DNA of 64,000 bases from NCBI GenBank assembly GCA_030410095.1, contig JAUFRC010000001.1, forward strand, positions 2,182,501 through 2,246,500, written 5' to 3'. Below, piece by piece: positions 19,144-28,826 of the stretch. Positions within the stretch are counted from its first letter, which is position 1. The number at the start of each line of letters is the position of its first letter. The DNA is from Paracoccus cavernae. Its GTDB lineage: Bacteria; Pseudomonadota; Alphaproteobacteria; Rhodobacterales; Rhodobacteraceae. Below the pieces are notes generated by a model. That model did not search any database. It was given only the letters and a program-made list of their open reading frames with translations, and was not told where the DNA came from. A program made the translations under genes and the position numbers.

Positions 19144-19584
19144 TCAGGCGCGGGTCGCGCGCAGCTCGTCGCGGATCTGGGCCAGAAGCTCTTCGGTGGT
19201 CGGACCGGCCGGAGCCGCTGCGGCCTCTTCTTCCTTCTTCTTGGCGACGGTGTTTTGCAGCTTGTTCACGCCTTTGACCAACAGGAACACCGCCCAGGCG
19301 ATGATCAGGAAGTTGATGATGGCCGAGATGAACGAGCCATAGGCGAAGACCGAGGCGCCTGTATTGCGGGCGACTTCGAGGCTGGCGTTCGGGGGCACTT
19401 CGCCCTTGAGAACGACGTAGTGGCTGCTGAAATCGGTGCCGCCGGTCAGAAGACCGATGATCGGGTTGATCAGATCGGCGACCAGCGAGTTGACGATGGC
19501 CGTAAAGGCCGCGCCGATGATGATACCCACGGCAAGATCGACGACGTTGCCACGGGCAATGAATTCCTTGAACTCTTTTATCAT
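19144..19584 (-). CDS. mscL: large-conductance mechanosensitive channel MscL
   Basis: This inner-membrane channel opens on hypo-osmotic shock. The 146 residues begin [20 protein letters not shown], the amphipathic S1 helix plus start of TM1 ([20 protein letters not shown]). TM2 is [20 protein letters not shown], then [17 protein letters not shown] and a C-terminal LLAQIRDEL helix. The ATG at 19584 follows GGAAGG; the frame is open further upstream but without homology. The frame is intact. Confidence 0.96.
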   Translation of the reverse strand: MIKEFKEFIARGNVVDLAVGIIIGAAFTAIVNSLVADLINPIIGLLTGGTDFSSHYVVLKGEVPPNASLEVARNTGASVFAYGSFISAIINFLIIAWAVFLLVKGVNKLQNTVAKKKEEEAAAAPAGPTTEELLAQIRDELRATRA

Positions 19585-19676
19585 ATTGCTACCTTCCATC
19601 CTGTTCCGCGCGGTGTTTTCTTCGCTTTGGTTAGCACAGATGCACAATTCCGCAACTGTACGAAGGGTTTCCCGAA

Positions 19677-20384
19677 ATGACGTCTTTATCTTCACTTTCC
19701 GACTTTCCGGTCACCAAACGCTGGCCTCCGGCCCGCCCCGACGTCATCCAGCTCTATACGCTCAACACGCCGAACGGCATCAAGGCCTCGGTCATGCTCG
19801 AGGAGAGCGGACTGGACTACGAATTCCACCGCATCAGCATCGCCAATCCCGAGGACCAGCTGACGCCCGAGTTCCTCTCGCTCAACCCCAACAACAAGAT
19901 CCCCGCGCTGCTCGACCCCAACGGGCCGGACGGCAAGCCGATGGGCCTGTTCGAGAGCGGCGCGATCCTGATCTATCTCGGCGACAAAAGCGGCAAGTTC
20001 CTGCCTCCATCCGGTGCCGCGCGCTACGAGGTCATGCAATGGCTGATGTGGCAGATGGGCGGGCTGGGGCCGATGTTCGGTCAGGTCGGCTTTTTCCACC
20101 GCTACAAGGGCCGCGAGATCGAGGACAAGCGCCCGCTCCAGCGCTATCTCGCCGAGGCGCGCCGACTGCTCGGTGTGCTCGACCGCCAGCTCGAGGGCCG
20201 CGATTGGGTCGCGGGCGATTACAGCATCGCCGATATGGCAATCGCGCCCTGGCTGCGCACCATCCGCGTCAATTACGAGGCGGAAAAGGAAACCGGCATG
20301 GATGGCTTCGCCAATGTGCAGGCCTATCTGGCCCGCTTCCTTGACCGCCCCGCCGTCCAGCGCGGCATCGAGATCGGTGCCTGA
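19677..20384 (+). CDS. glutathione S-transferase-like disulfide oxidoreductase (YfcG/Nu-class type)
   Basis: The 235 residues contain a thioredoxin-fold N-terminal domain and a GST C-terminal helical domain. [17 protein letters not shown] resembles YfcG, whose TPNG loop replaces the usual catalytic Tyr/Ser and binds glutathione or glutathione disulfide. [11 protein letters not shown] and [15 protein letters not shown] follow, then [13 protein letters not shown] with the N-capping Asp. The frame is intact. It stands alone between mscL (divergent) and the EamA gene (convergent). Substrate is inferred only at class level. Confidence 0.88.
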   Translation: MTSLSSLSDFPVTKRWPPARPDVIQLYTLNTPNGIKASVMLEESGLDYEFHRISIANPEDQLTPEFLSLNPNNKIPALLDPNGPDGKPMGLFESGAILIYLGDKSGKFLPPSGAARYEVMQWLMWQMGGLGPMFGQVGFFHRYKGREIEDKRPLQRYLAEARRLLGVLDRQLEGRDWVAGDYSIADMAIAPWLRTIRVNYEAEKETGMDGFANVQAYLARFLDRPAVQRGIEIGA

Positions 20385-20387
20385 AAC

Positions 20388-21368
20388 TCAGGATTTGCGC
20401 TGGCCGATCATCGCCAGCGCAAGCCCCGCCGCGATCAAGGCGGCTCCGGTGGCGTGAAAGCTTTGAAAGTGCTCGCCCAGCAGGAAAACCGCCATGAGAC
20501 TGCCGAAAATCGGCATCAGATGGATGAAATGGCCGGCGGTATTCGCGCCGACCAGTTCGACACCACGGTTGAAGAACAAATAGGACAGCACGCCGGGCAA
20601 AAGCGCGACATAGGCCAGCGCCAGAAACGACGGCGCGCTCCAACCCTCGCGCCAATGGCCTGTCCCGCCCTGCGCCAGCTCCAGCGCGTATAGCGGCAGA
20701 AGGCACAAAACCCCCACCGCGAAACTGGCCGCAAGGAAGCTGAGCGGATGGACCTGCGGTTTCTTGCGCAGCAAGGCCGAATAAAGCGCATAGGCCAGCA
20801 CCGCGACCAGCACCCAAAGATCGCCGCGGTTCACGTCCAGCGCCGCAAGCCCCGACCAATCGCCGCGCAGCGCAATCGTCGCGACCCCCAATAGCGAGAC
20901 CAGCACGCCAAGAATTTGCCGCGCCGAGGATTTTTGCCCGTAAAGCAGAAAGGTCGCGCCCAGAATGATCACCGGCATGGTCGATTGCAGCAAGAGCCCG
21001 TTGATCGCGGTAGTCTGGCGCAGCCCCGCATAGACAAGCGTGTTGAACGCCCCGATCCCCAAGGCCCCCAGCACGAAAACCATCGGCCAATGCGCCAGCA
21101 AGGGGCGCAGATCGCGGCGCAGATGCGGCCAAGAAAGCGGCAGGATCGCCGCCAGCGCCACGACCCAGCGCCAGAAAGCAAAGGTCACGGGGCTGAGCCG
21201 GTCCATCGTCACGCGGCCCACGATGAAGTTGCCCGACCAAAACAGCACGGCAAGGACCAGCAGCAGGTAGGGCGCGCGCCAGAAGCGGGCAAAGAGGCCG
21301 GAGTTTCTGCCGCCGTCCGGCGCGGAGGATTGGGCCGTTTTCATCGTCGTCATCGTCTTTTCCGTCAT
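20388..21368 (-). CDS. DMT superfamily (EamA) transporter
   Basis: This inner-membrane exporter-type protein has 326 residues and ten predicted helices in two EamA repeats (YLLLVLAVLFWSGNFIVGRV; GDLWVLVAVLAYALYSALLR). Family members export amino acids, purines or other metabolites; the substrate here is unknown. The start at 21368 (MTEKTMTTMK) could be replaced by ATGs at the 6th or 9th residue. The stop lies 3 bp from the convergent GST stop. Confidence 0.88.
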   Translation of the reverse strand: MTEKTMTTMKTAQSSAPDGGRNSGLFARFWRAPYLLLVLAVLFWSGNFIVGRVTMDRLSPVTFAFWRWVVALAAILPLSWPHLRRDLRPLLAHWPMVFVLGALGIGAFNTLVYAGLRQTTAINGLLLQSTMPVIILGATFLLYGQKSSARQILGVLVSLLGVATIALRGDWSGLAALDVNRGDLWVLVAVLAYALYSALLRKKPQVHPLSFLAASFAVGVLCLLPLYALELAQGGTGHWREGWSAPSFLALAYVALLPGVLSYLFFNRGVELVGANTAGHFIHLMPIFGSLMAVFLLGEHFQSFHATGAALIAAGLALAMIGQRKS

Positions 21369-21391
21369 TCCGAGGTCTGCGCCTCAAGGCA

Positions 21392-21420
21392 AAAGGCCGG
21401 CCCAATCAGGACCGGCCTTT
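21392..21420 (-). terminator. terminator of the pheS-pheT operon
   Basis: A 9-bp stem, AAAGGCCGG (21392-21400) with CCGGCCTTT (21412-21420), lies 22 bp past the pheT stop in its direction. A T run follows on the minus strand. Confidence 0.8.
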
Positions 21421-21442
21421 GCTGGTTTGCGTCCCGTGCGCC

Positions 21443-23825
21443 TTAGCCGCGCAGGGTCCCGCCGGTCGCCTTCGAGACTTTCTCGACGATCTTGGCGCTG
21501 ACCGCCTCGATATCGGCATCGGTCAGGGTCTTGTCTTTGGGCTGGAGCCGCGCGGTGATCGCGATCGACTTCTTGCCGCCCTCGAGGCCGGTGAACTGGT
21601 CGAAGACCGTCACGCGCTCGATCAGCGCCTTGTCGGCACCGGCTGCGGCATTGACCAAAGTCAGCGCCTCGATTTGTGCGTCGACCACAAAGGCAAAGTC
21701 GCGCTCGACCGCTTGCAGGTCCGAGATGTCCAGCGCCGGACGATCCGGCGTTTTCACCTTGGGCAGCGGCACGTTCTGCAGGTTCACGGTAAAGGCAACC
21801 GCCGTGCCCTTGATGCCGAAATGCTTGAGCACGCGGGGATGGACCTCGCCGAAGGTCGCGAGCTTGTTCGGGCCCAACCCCATCACGCCCGAACGGCCGG
21901 GATGCCACCATGCGTCCAGCTTGCGGCTGATCTGCACCTTCTGCGGTGCACCGATCGTGGCAAGGATCGCCTCGGCATCCGCTTTGGCGTCATAGACATC
22001 GACCGCACGACGCGAGCCGAAGGGATCGCGTGCCGAGGTCGCGCCGACCAGAAGGCCGGTGATCTGGACCGCCTGATCCCCGGTTCGCCACCCGAGAAGA
22101 TCGGGCCGCATTCAAACAGCGCCAGATCGGCGAAACCGCGCGCCTGATTGCGCGCCGCAGCCGCCAGAAGACCCGGTAGAAGATCGGGGCGCAGATGGGT
22201 CATCTCCGAGGAAATCGGGTTGTCGATCCGCGTGGCCTCGGTGCCGCCGCCAAAGAACTCCGCGGCAGGCTGGTCGATGAAGCTATAGGTCACGGCCTCG
22301 TTGTAGCCCAAGGATGCAGCCATCCGGCGCGCGGCTTTCTCGCGCACTTGCTGGGTGGTCAGTACCGGCTTCGGCACACCTGCTTGCGGGCGCGGCAAAG
22401 GCTGGCCGACCAGCTTGGTCAGGCTGGCGATACGGGCGATTTCCTCGACCAGATCGGCCTCGCCCAAAACGTCGGGACGCCAGCTCGGCACTTGGGCCAT
22501 GTCGCCCTGCATGACAAAGCCCAGATCTTCCAGCGTCTTGCGCTGCGTGGCTTCGTCGATTTCCATGCCGACAAGGCTTTTGGTGCGGGCCGCATCCAGC
22601 TTGTAGGCGCGCGACGTATCGGGCACCGCGCCTGCCGTGACGACCTCGGAGACTTCGCCGCCGCAAAGATCCAGCACCATTGCGTGGCCAGATGCAGACC
22701 GGGCAAAGTGAATTCGGGATCCGCGCCGCGTTCAAAGCGGTAGCGCGCATCCGACGAGATCTTCATCTTGCGACCGGCAGCAGCAACCGTGATCGGATCC
22801 CAATAGGCGCTTTCGACGAAGACGTTGACCGTCTCATCCGAGCAGCCCGAGGCCTCGCCGCCCATGATGCCGGCGATGCTTTCGGGGCCGTTGTCGTCGG
22901 CAATCACCATCACGCTTTCGGGCAGCTGATAGGTCTTGCCGTCAAGCGCGACAATCTCTTCGCCCGCGCGGGCCATGCGCACGGTCAGATTGCCCGCAAC
23001 CTTGTCGGCGTCGAACACATGCAGCGGACGGTTCAGGTCGAAGGTGAAGAAGTTGGTGATATCGACCAGCGTCGAGATCGGACGCAGCCCGATCGCCACC
23101 AGCCGCTTTTGCAGCCATTCCGGCGAGGGGCCGTTCTTGACGCCACGGATCAGGCGGGCGGCGAAATAGGGCGCGCCTTTGGCGGCATCCTCGGCAATCG
23201 TCACCGTGATCGGCGAAGGGAAGCTCCCGCGATTTCGACGGCGTTCACCGCTTTCAGCGTGCCCAGCCCCCGAGCGGCCAGATCGCGCGCGACGCCGTGA
23301 ACGCCAAGCGCATCGGGGCGGTTCGGGGTGATCTTGATCTCGATGACCGGATCAATGCTGCCCGCACGGTTCGCGGCCAGCCAGTCGGTGAACTTCTCGC
23401 CGACCTCGCCCGAGGAGCTCGATGATGCCGTTATGCTCTTCCGACAGCTCCAGCTCGCGCTCGGAGGCCAGCATCCCGTGGCTTTCAATGCCGCGGATCT
23501 TGCCGACGCCAAGCGTCACATCCAGACCCGGAACATAGTCGCCGGGCTTCGCGAGAACCACCGTGATCCCTGCCCGCGCATTCGGCGCACCGCACACGAT
23601 CTGCTTCTCGCCCTCGTCGGTCGCGACTTTCAGCACGCGCAGCCGGTCGGCATCGGGATGCTGCTCGGCCTCGAGCACCTTGGCGATGGTAAAGGGCTTG
23701 AGCTTGGCCGCAGGGTCCGAGACCCCTTCGACCTCGAGCCCGAGATCGGTCAGCGCCTCGGTGATCTCGTCAAGGGTGGCGGTCGTTTCAAGATGCTCTT
23801 TGAGCCAGGAGAGGGTGAATTTCAT
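21443..23825 (-). CDS. pheT: phenylalanine--tRNA ligase beta subunit
   Basis: It is the beta chain of PheRS (alpha2beta2), housing the editing site and B1-B8 domains. [20 protein letters not shown] opens the protein. The tRNA-binding domain ([20 protein letters not shown]), the B3/B4 editing domain ([18 protein letters not shown]), B5 ([19 protein letters not shown]) and the C-terminal anticodon-binding fold ([24 protein letters not shown]) are all present. Frame breaks near 23413, 23222, 22680 and 22085 are repaired by adding one base each (two at 23413), giving close to 795 residues. Being essential, it is surely intact in the cell. Confidence 0.96.
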
Positions 23826-23835
23826 GGATCGGCTC

Positions 23836-24264
23836 TCATTTCGGGGAAAGGTGGTTTGTCAGAACCACCGTTATAAATGCAACTACTGCGGGAAGGGCTA
23901 AGTTCACGACCACCGCGCCAAGCGCAGTTTTACCAAAACTGGCTAGCCGACTGTAAAAAGTTCTGGTCTGGTGCCAGTCCCAACGATCATAGCCCGCCGG
24001 CGTCAATCGCAGTTCTCCGCTGGACCCACCGTTGTGGGTTTGATCTTCGACCCACCCGCGATCAATGGCAACGTTCTTGATGCGGCTAAACTTACGCCAC
24101 GCCAAATTCGGATCGTCAGCATAAGGCTTTTTGAACAACCCCGTTAACTCATCCGGTATGGTCGGCTTATCATAAACGGCTCCGCCGGAAGGCGCACTCG
24201 GATCTGAAACAAAGTCAACAATCCAGCCCAAAAACTGTCCTTCAAGCGTTAAGTCTTCACTCAC
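23836..24264 (-). CDS. unrecognised 142-residue protein inserted between pheS and pheT
   Basis: I do not recognise a family. The GTG start at 24264 overlaps the pheS TGA by 4 nt and the stop lies 10 bp before pheT, so it sits inside the operon. The product is soluble for about 110 residues ([15 protein letters not shown], a [17 protein letters not shown] stretch reminiscent of a winged-helix end) and finishes with one hydrophobic segment ([20 protein letters not shown]), suggesting a tail-anchored membrane protein. It is visibly AT-richer than pheS and pheT, has no frame break, and looks acquired. Confidence 0.7.
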   Translation of the reverse strand: MSEDLTLEGQFLGWIVDFVSDPSAPSGGAVYDKPTIPDELTGLFKKPYADDPNLAWRKFSRIKNVAIDRGWVEDQTHNGGSSGELRLTPAGYDRWDWHQTRTFYSRLASFGKTALGAVVVNLALPAVVAFITVVLTNHLSPK

Positions 24265-25343
24265 CGCGACAACCCACCACTCACGCTCGGCACATCACCC
24301 GCTGCAAAGCCGTAATGACGCAGCCAGCGCAGGTCGCTTTCGAAGAATGCCCTCAGATCAGGGATACCGTATTTCAGCATGGCGATGCGGTCGATGCCCA
24401 TGCCGAAGGCGAAGCCCTGCCATTGGTCGGGGTCGATGCCGCCGGCGCGCAGGACTTTGGGGTGCATCATGCCCGAGCCGAGGATTTCCAGCCACGAATC
24501 CCCCTCGCCGATGGTCAGTTTGCCGCCTTCCCACGAGCAGCGGATATCGACCTCGGCCGACGGCTCGGTGAAGGGGAAGTGGCTGGCGCGGAAGCGCAGC
24601 TCGACATTCGGGACCTCGAAGAAGGCGCGGCAGAATTCCTCCAGCGTCCATTTCAGGTTCGCCATCGAGATGTCTTTGCCGATCGCCATGCCCTCGACCT
24701 GATGGAACATCGGCGTGTGGGTCTGGTCCATATCCATGCGGTAAACGCGGCCGGGGGCGATGACGCGGATCGGGGCGCCCTGCTCCAGCATCGCGCGGAC
24801 CTGCACCGGCGAGGTATGGGTGCGCAAAACATGCGGCGGGCGGTCGTCGCCTTCGGCACGGGCCATGAAGAACGTGTCGTGTTCCTGACGCGCGGGATGT
24901 TCGGGCGCGATATTCAGCGCGTCGAAATTGTACCAGTCGCTTTCGACCTGCGGGCCCTCGGCCACGGCAAAGCCCATATCGGCGAAAATCTCGGTCACTT
25001 CCTCGATCACCTGACTGACCGGATGGATCGAGCCTTGGCGGCGCGGGCGGCCCGGAAGCGTCACATCCAGCCATTCGGCGGCGAGACGGGCATCAAGCGC
25101 CGCATTCTCCATCCCCTCGCGGCGGGCACGAAGCGCGGTGTCGATTTCGTCGCGCAGACGGTTCAGGGCGGCGCCGGTGGTCTGACGCTCCTCGGGGCTC
25201 ATCTTGCCCAGCTCTTTCATCTTGCCGCTGATCTCGCCCTTCTTGCCAAGCGCGGCAAGGCGGACCTCTTCCAGCGCGGGCGCATCGGCTGCTTCCAAGA
25301 TGCGGGTCAGGTAGGTGGAGCGGAGGGCTTCGATATCGGACAT
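24261..25343 (-). CDS. pheS: phenylalanine--tRNA ligase alpha subunit
   Basis: It is the catalytic chain of PheRS, 360 residues, intact. The N-terminal coiled coil ([20 protein letters not shown]) is followed by class II motifs: [19 protein letters not shown] (motif 1 area), [11 protein letters not shown] and [20 protein letters not shown] (motif 2), and [18 protein letters not shown] (motif 3). [11 protein letters not shown] closes the core. Its stop overlaps the GTG of the inserted 142-residue gene, which separates it from pheT. Confidence 0.97.
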   Translation of the reverse strand: MSDIEALRSTYLTRILEAADAPALEEVRLAALGKKGEISGKMKELGKMSPEERQTTGAALNRLRDEIDTALRARREGMENAALDARLAAEWLDVTLPGRPRRQGSIHPVSQVIEEVTEIFADMGFAVAEGPQVESDWYNFDALNIAPEHPARQEHDTFFMARAEGDDRPPHVLRTHTSPVQVRAMLEQGAPIRVIAPGRVYRMDMDQTHTPMFHQVEGMAIGKDISMANLKWTLEEFCRAFFEVPNVELRFRASHFPFTEPSAEVDIRCSWEGGKLTIGEGDSWLEILGSGMMHPKVLRAGGIDPDQWQGFAFGMGIDRIAMLKYGIPDLRAFFESDLRWLRHYGFAAGDVPSVSGGLSR

Positions 25344-25400
25344 GGCGGCTTTCCTGAATTGCCCGCGCGGATTAGCACGCGCGGGCTTTGGGGAAAAGCC

Positions 25401-25737
25401 TTACAGCACTTCGGCGAGGCGTTCCACCGGCCTGCACAACCGCACCCTTTGGGCGTTGCAACGAAGGGACGCTCGACCAGCACGGGATGGGCGACCATGC
25501 CGGCGATGATCGCCTCGTCATCGGCACCAATCAGGCCCAGTTCTTCGGCGGGGGTATTTTTGGTTCGCATCGCCTGAGCGGGCGTCAGGCCGGCCGCAGC
25601 GAAAAGCCCCAAAGCTGGCCGCGCGTCCAGCCGTCCTTGAGATAATCGATCACGACCGGCTCGTGACCCGCCGCGCGGATCTGGTCCAGAACCTTGCGCG
25701 AGGTCGAGCATTTGGGATTGTGGTAAATGACAAACAT
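25401..25737 (-). CDS. ArsC/Spx-family protein (arsenate reductase-like)
   Basis: This is a thioredoxin-fold ArsC-family protein of about 112 residues. The N-terminus MFVIYHNPKCSTSRKVLDQI has the CX5R-type reductase Cys (C10) and downstream Arg. PVVIDYLKDGW, MRTKNTPAEELGL and HPVLVERPFVATPKG are family blocks. Two lost bases near 25608 and 25448 break the frame. Glutaredoxin-linked arsenate reduction is the family function, but no other ars gene is nearby, so a general redox role is possible. Confidence 0.85.
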
Positions 25738-25784
25738 CAAGGCCTCCTGTTGGCTGCGGTGTTAGCGCGGATGGCGACAAAAGC

Positions 25785-27155
25785 CTAGCGCGGCGAGACC
25801 GCCAGCCAGACCCCGCCATGCGGGCGCAGCGTCAGGATCATGCGCGGCTCGGGGCGTTGTGCGGTCAGGGCAAAGCGGAACCGTGCGAGCAGGCTGGCCA
25901 GAATGATGACCGATTCCTGAATGGCGAAACCCGCGCCGATGCAGATGCGCGGACCCGCACCGAAGGGCAGGAAGGCGAAGCGGTCGCGCTGGGTTCCGGC
26001 GGCAAAACGGTCGGGATCGAAGCGGTCGGGATCGTCCCAGAGCAGCTGGTGGCGGTGGAGCGCATAGATCGGCAGCATCACCGTATCGCCCGACCGGATC
26101 TCGCGCCCGCCCAGCTCGTCCGGCGCGGCGGCGGTGCGCGACAGGAAAGCGGCGGGCGGGTAAAGGCGCAGGGTCTCTTCGACGATCTGGCGCAGATAGG
26201 GCAGATTGGCGACATCGCCAGCGCCTGCCACACGCCCGCCCAGAACCGCCTGCGCCTCTTCGGCGGCGCGCTCCTGAATGGCGGGATCGAAAGCGCAAAG
26301 ATAAAGCGCCCAGGCCAAGGTCAGAGCCGTGGTCTCGTGGCCCGCGACGATGAAGGTCACCAGATTGTCGCGCAGATCGGCATCGCTCATGCGCCGTCCG
26401 GTCTCGGGGTCGACCCCCGCCTGAAGCAGGTCGAGAAGATCGGGCACCGGACGCGGCCCCGAGGCGCGCCGCGCCGCGATCGAGCGGTCGGCAACGCCCT
26501 TGAGACGCCGCAACGTCGCGCCCTGAAACAGCCGCCCCGGACGCGGGATCCATGCCGGAGCGCCCAGCACATCCAGAACCGAAAGCCGCGCCGTGCCCGC
26601 GATATAGCGGTCGACGGCGGTATGAACCTCGTCGCGATCAAAGCCCGCCCCGTCCGAGAAGGTCACATCCGAGATCACCTCAAAGGTGGCGGCAACCATT
26701 TCGGCGAAGATATCGATTCCGCCCTGCCCTTCCGCCACACCCGCGCCGATGCGGCGGATCGAGGCCTCGGCTGCGGCGCTCATGACGGGGGCCAAGGCAT
26801 CGACATGGCGCTGCGCGAAAGCGGGCGCGGCGGCAAGACGCTGCCAGCGCCAATGCGCGCCCTCGGCCACGAACATCGACTGGCCGACCGCCGGCTCCAG
26901 CATCAGCCGCGTCACCAGCGATTTCGGGTAATCAGCGACATTCTCCTTGAGCACGCGCCGCAGCGCCGCCGGATCCATCACCATATGCCAGCGCTTGCCG
27001 GTCTTGCCCGAAACCATCGGCTGGCGATAGGCGATCTCGGGGATCAGTTCGAGGACGTTGCGCCGCGCGACAAGCGCCGAGCCGATCGGCCCGAGGCGTC
27101 TGCGGTTCGGTGTGACGCGGGGCGGAAAATTCTGTGCGGCGAATGTCTTATCCAT
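25785..27155 (-). CDS. cytochrome P450
   Basis: This heme-thiolate monooxygenase has 456 residues and an intact frame. The I-helix oxygen-activation motif is AGHETT, the K-helix ExxR is EETLR, and the heme loop FLPFGAGPRICIG places the ligand at Cys405. The protein is soluble (no N-terminal anchor), and the PERF-like region reads PDRFDPDRFAAG. No ferredoxin or reductase gene is adjacent, so the electron donor must be encoded elsewhere. It is followed by the ArsC-like gene and preceded by an AhpD-like gene on the same strand. Substrate unknown. Confidence 0.95.
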   Translation of the reverse strand: MDKTFAAQNFPPRVTPNRRRLGPIGSALVARRNVLELIPEIAYRQPMVSGKTGKRWHMVMDPAALRRVLKENVADYPKSLVTRLMLEPAVGQSMFVAEGAHWRWQRLAAAPAFAQRHVDALAPVMSAAAEASIRRIGAGVAEGQGGIDIFAEMVAATFEVISDVTFSDGAGFDRDEVHTAVDRYIAGTARLSVLDVLGAPAWIPRPGRLFQGATLRRLKGVADRSIAARRASGPRPVPDLLDLLQAGVDPETGRRMSDADLRDNLVTFIVAGHETTALTLAWALYLCAFDPAIQERAAEEAQAVLGGRVAGAGDVANLPYLRQIVEETLRLYPPAAFLSRTAAAPDELGGREIRSGDTVMLPIYALHRHQLLWDDPDRFDPDRFAAGTQRDRFAFLPFGAGPRICIGAGFAIQESVIILASLLARFRFALTAQRPEPRMILTLRPHGGVWLAVSPR

Positions 27156-27188
27156 AGCGGCCCAACCCGCCCCCGCGCGGAGGGTTCC

Positions 27189-27651
27189 TTAATCAGCGCC
27201 TTCGGGGCGCGCGGGATGCACGACGCGGAAGCCCACGGCAAAACGGTTCCAGGCGTTCATCGTGGTGATGACCAACGTCAGATCGACCTGCTCCTGCTCG
27301 CTGAACTGCTCTGCCAGCGGCGCGAAATCGGCATCGGCCGCGCCGCTCGTCTCGATCCGCGTCAGGCTGTCGGCCCAGCCGAGCGCCGCCCGCTCGCGCG
27401 CGCTGAAGGCCGTGCTTTCGCGCCATGCCGCCAACACATCGAGCTTTTGCTGGCTCACGCCCGCCTTGCGCGCCTTGGGGGCATGGACATCGAGGCAAAA
27501 GGCGCAGCCGTTGATCTGCGAGACCCGCAGCTTGATCAGCTCTTGCAGGTCATGGGGGATCGACAGGCGGCGCGTCACCGTCTCGAGGTCGATCATCGCC
27601 TTCATCGCCTGGGGAGGCCTTGTAGTAATCGGTGCGATGGGTGGTGATCAT
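27189..27651 (-). CDS. AhpD/carboxymuconolactone decarboxylase family protein
   Basis: This is an alkylhydroperoxidase D-like protein of about 154 residues. The redox CxxC lies in INGCAFCLDVHAPKARKAG with the downstream His. LLAAWRESTAFSARERAAL-like and TTMNAWNRFAVGFRVVHP blocks complete the CMD domain. An ATG at 27651 (MITTHRTDYYKAS) gives the usual N-terminus when two Cs are restored to a C run near 27615; the in-frame ATG at 27605 would truncate it. The role is probably peroxide or redox defence. The P450 gene follows. Confidence 0.85.
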
Positions 27652-27712
27652 ATGCGCTGCCTTCTGCCGGATGCGTCCGGAAGCTCCGGACAATCTCGCC
27701 TGACCATCACGC

Positions 27713-27742
27713 AAAAACACCCGCGCAATGCACGGGTGTTTC
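27713..27742 (-). terminator. terminator of the rpmI-rplT operon
   Basis: A 9-10 bp stem, AAACACCCG with CGGGTGTTT around 27715-27741, lies just after the rplT stop in its direction, with a T run on the minus strand. Confidence 0.82.
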
Positions 27743-27766
27743 CAATTTCGTCACGTTCACCTGAAA

Positions 27767-28126
27767 TCAGGCTGCAGCGCGTGCCTTGTCGACGATCGCG
27801 GCAAAAGCCTCCGGCTCGTGCACGGCCAGATCGGCCAGGACTTTGCGGTCGACTTCGATGCCCGATTTCGCCAGAGCAGCGATGAAACGCGAATAGGTCA
27901 GCGCCGGATCGATCGCGCGGACAGCAGCGTTGATGCGCTGGATCCACAGAGCGCGGAAGGTGCGCTTGCGGTTCTTGCGGTCGCGGGTCGCGTATTGGTT
28001 GGCTTTGTCGACAGCCTGGGTCGCGGTACGGAAGTTGCGCGAACGGTTGCCGTAATAGCCTTTTGCCGCGTCAAGAACCTTCTTGTGGCGGGCGTGGGTA
28101 ACTTTACCCGATTTAACTCGTGCCAT
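27767..28126 (-). CDS. rplT: 50S ribosomal protein L20
   Basis: L20 is needed for early 50S assembly. The 119 residues begin [20 protein letters not shown] and include [20 protein letters not shown] and the [23 protein letters not shown] block. It follows rpmI by 12 bp, as in nearly all bacteria. No infC is found upstream; the small membrane protein and pyk occupy that position. The frame is intact. Confidence 0.98.
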   Translation of the reverse strand: MARVKSGKVTHARHKKVLDAAKGYYGNRSRNFRTATQAVDKANQYATRDRKNRKRTFRALWIQRINAAVRAIDPALTYSRFIAALAKSGIEVDRKVLADLAVHEPEAFAAIVDKARAAA

Positions 28127-28138
28127 GTCCGGTTCTCC

Positions 28139-28338
28139 TTAGCGGTTGTAAGGCATGTATTTCTTGACGATTTTCGCGTCCGCTTCGCACAGGATCATGG
28201 TCCCGGTGACGTCGCGGATGAATTTCGTCGAGCGTTTGATCATGCCATGGCGCTTGCCAGCCGGGCCGGCTTTGACCTTACCCGAGGCAGTGAAAGAGAA
28301 CCGCTTTTAGCGGCCGCTTTGGTCTTCATCTTCGGCAT
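28139..28338 (-). CDS. rpmI: 50S ribosomal protein L35
   Basis: L35 has 66 residues when one A is restored in the run at 28305-28308. The N-terminus [11 protein letters not shown] is followed, in the next frame, by [20 protein letters not shown] and [11 protein letters not shown], ending in KYMPYNR. All of it is standard L35. It is upstream of rplT on the same strand. Confidence 0.96.
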
Positions 28339-28513
28339 TTTACTCTCCTTGCGGTCAGAGTGAACGCGCGACTCGGCAATGCCAATTGGCCGGAAGCGCG
28401 GGTGGAATGCAGCCTTTATGGGGCGGCACGGAAAAACGCAAGCCCTTACGGCGTGCTGGTGGTGCCCGAATCCGGCGCCTGTTGCAGCGCGCGGTGCTTC
28501 GGGCAACCGGACG

Positions 28514-28787
28514 TCACTGGTGGCCCTGCCCCGCATCGGGAAGGGCGCCCGCGCCTTCGGGTTCCTGCAGGAGATCTGGCCGGCAAAAAGCTTTTGCCAT
28601 GCCTCGCCCAGACGGATCGGATTGATCGCCGCGGGATCGACCTTGGCTCCGAGCACGAAGAAGATGATCGCCAGCATCAGCCCGATCGCCGCGCCGCGGG
28701 CGCGCGCGTCTGCATCACGGCGATGACCGCCAGGATGACCGAGAGCACGCCGAAGGCCGAGCCCGCTATCAAAAGAAGATCGACCAT
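28514..28787 (-). CDS. small two-helix membrane protein between pyk and rpmI
   Basis: The reconstructed product has about 91 residues. MVDLLLIAGSAFGVLSVILA is a hydrophobic helix, then VIAVMQTRARA, a second helix (AAIGLMLAIIFFVLGAKVDP) and a soluble tail ending near DAGQGHQ. Two base losses (about 28695 and about 28575) must be repaired, so the tail is less certain than the start at 28787. I do not know the function. Its position just downstream of pyk on the same strand suggests cotranscription. Confidence 0.6.
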
Positions 28788-28826
28788 CGTCTCACCCTAT
28801 GGCTGGAAAACCGCATCCCTGCGCGA

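Noticed and set aside
25818..27647. 609-residue open frame on the plus strand
   Set aside because: It lies opposite the cytochrome P450 and AhpD-like genes, is Arg/Gly/Ala-rich and shows no domain.
25401..27651. ArsC-like, P450 and AhpD-like genes as an arsenic or detoxification operon
   Set aside because: Same strand and close, but no arsR, arsB/acr3 or P450 redox partner is present, so a shared pathway is not supported.
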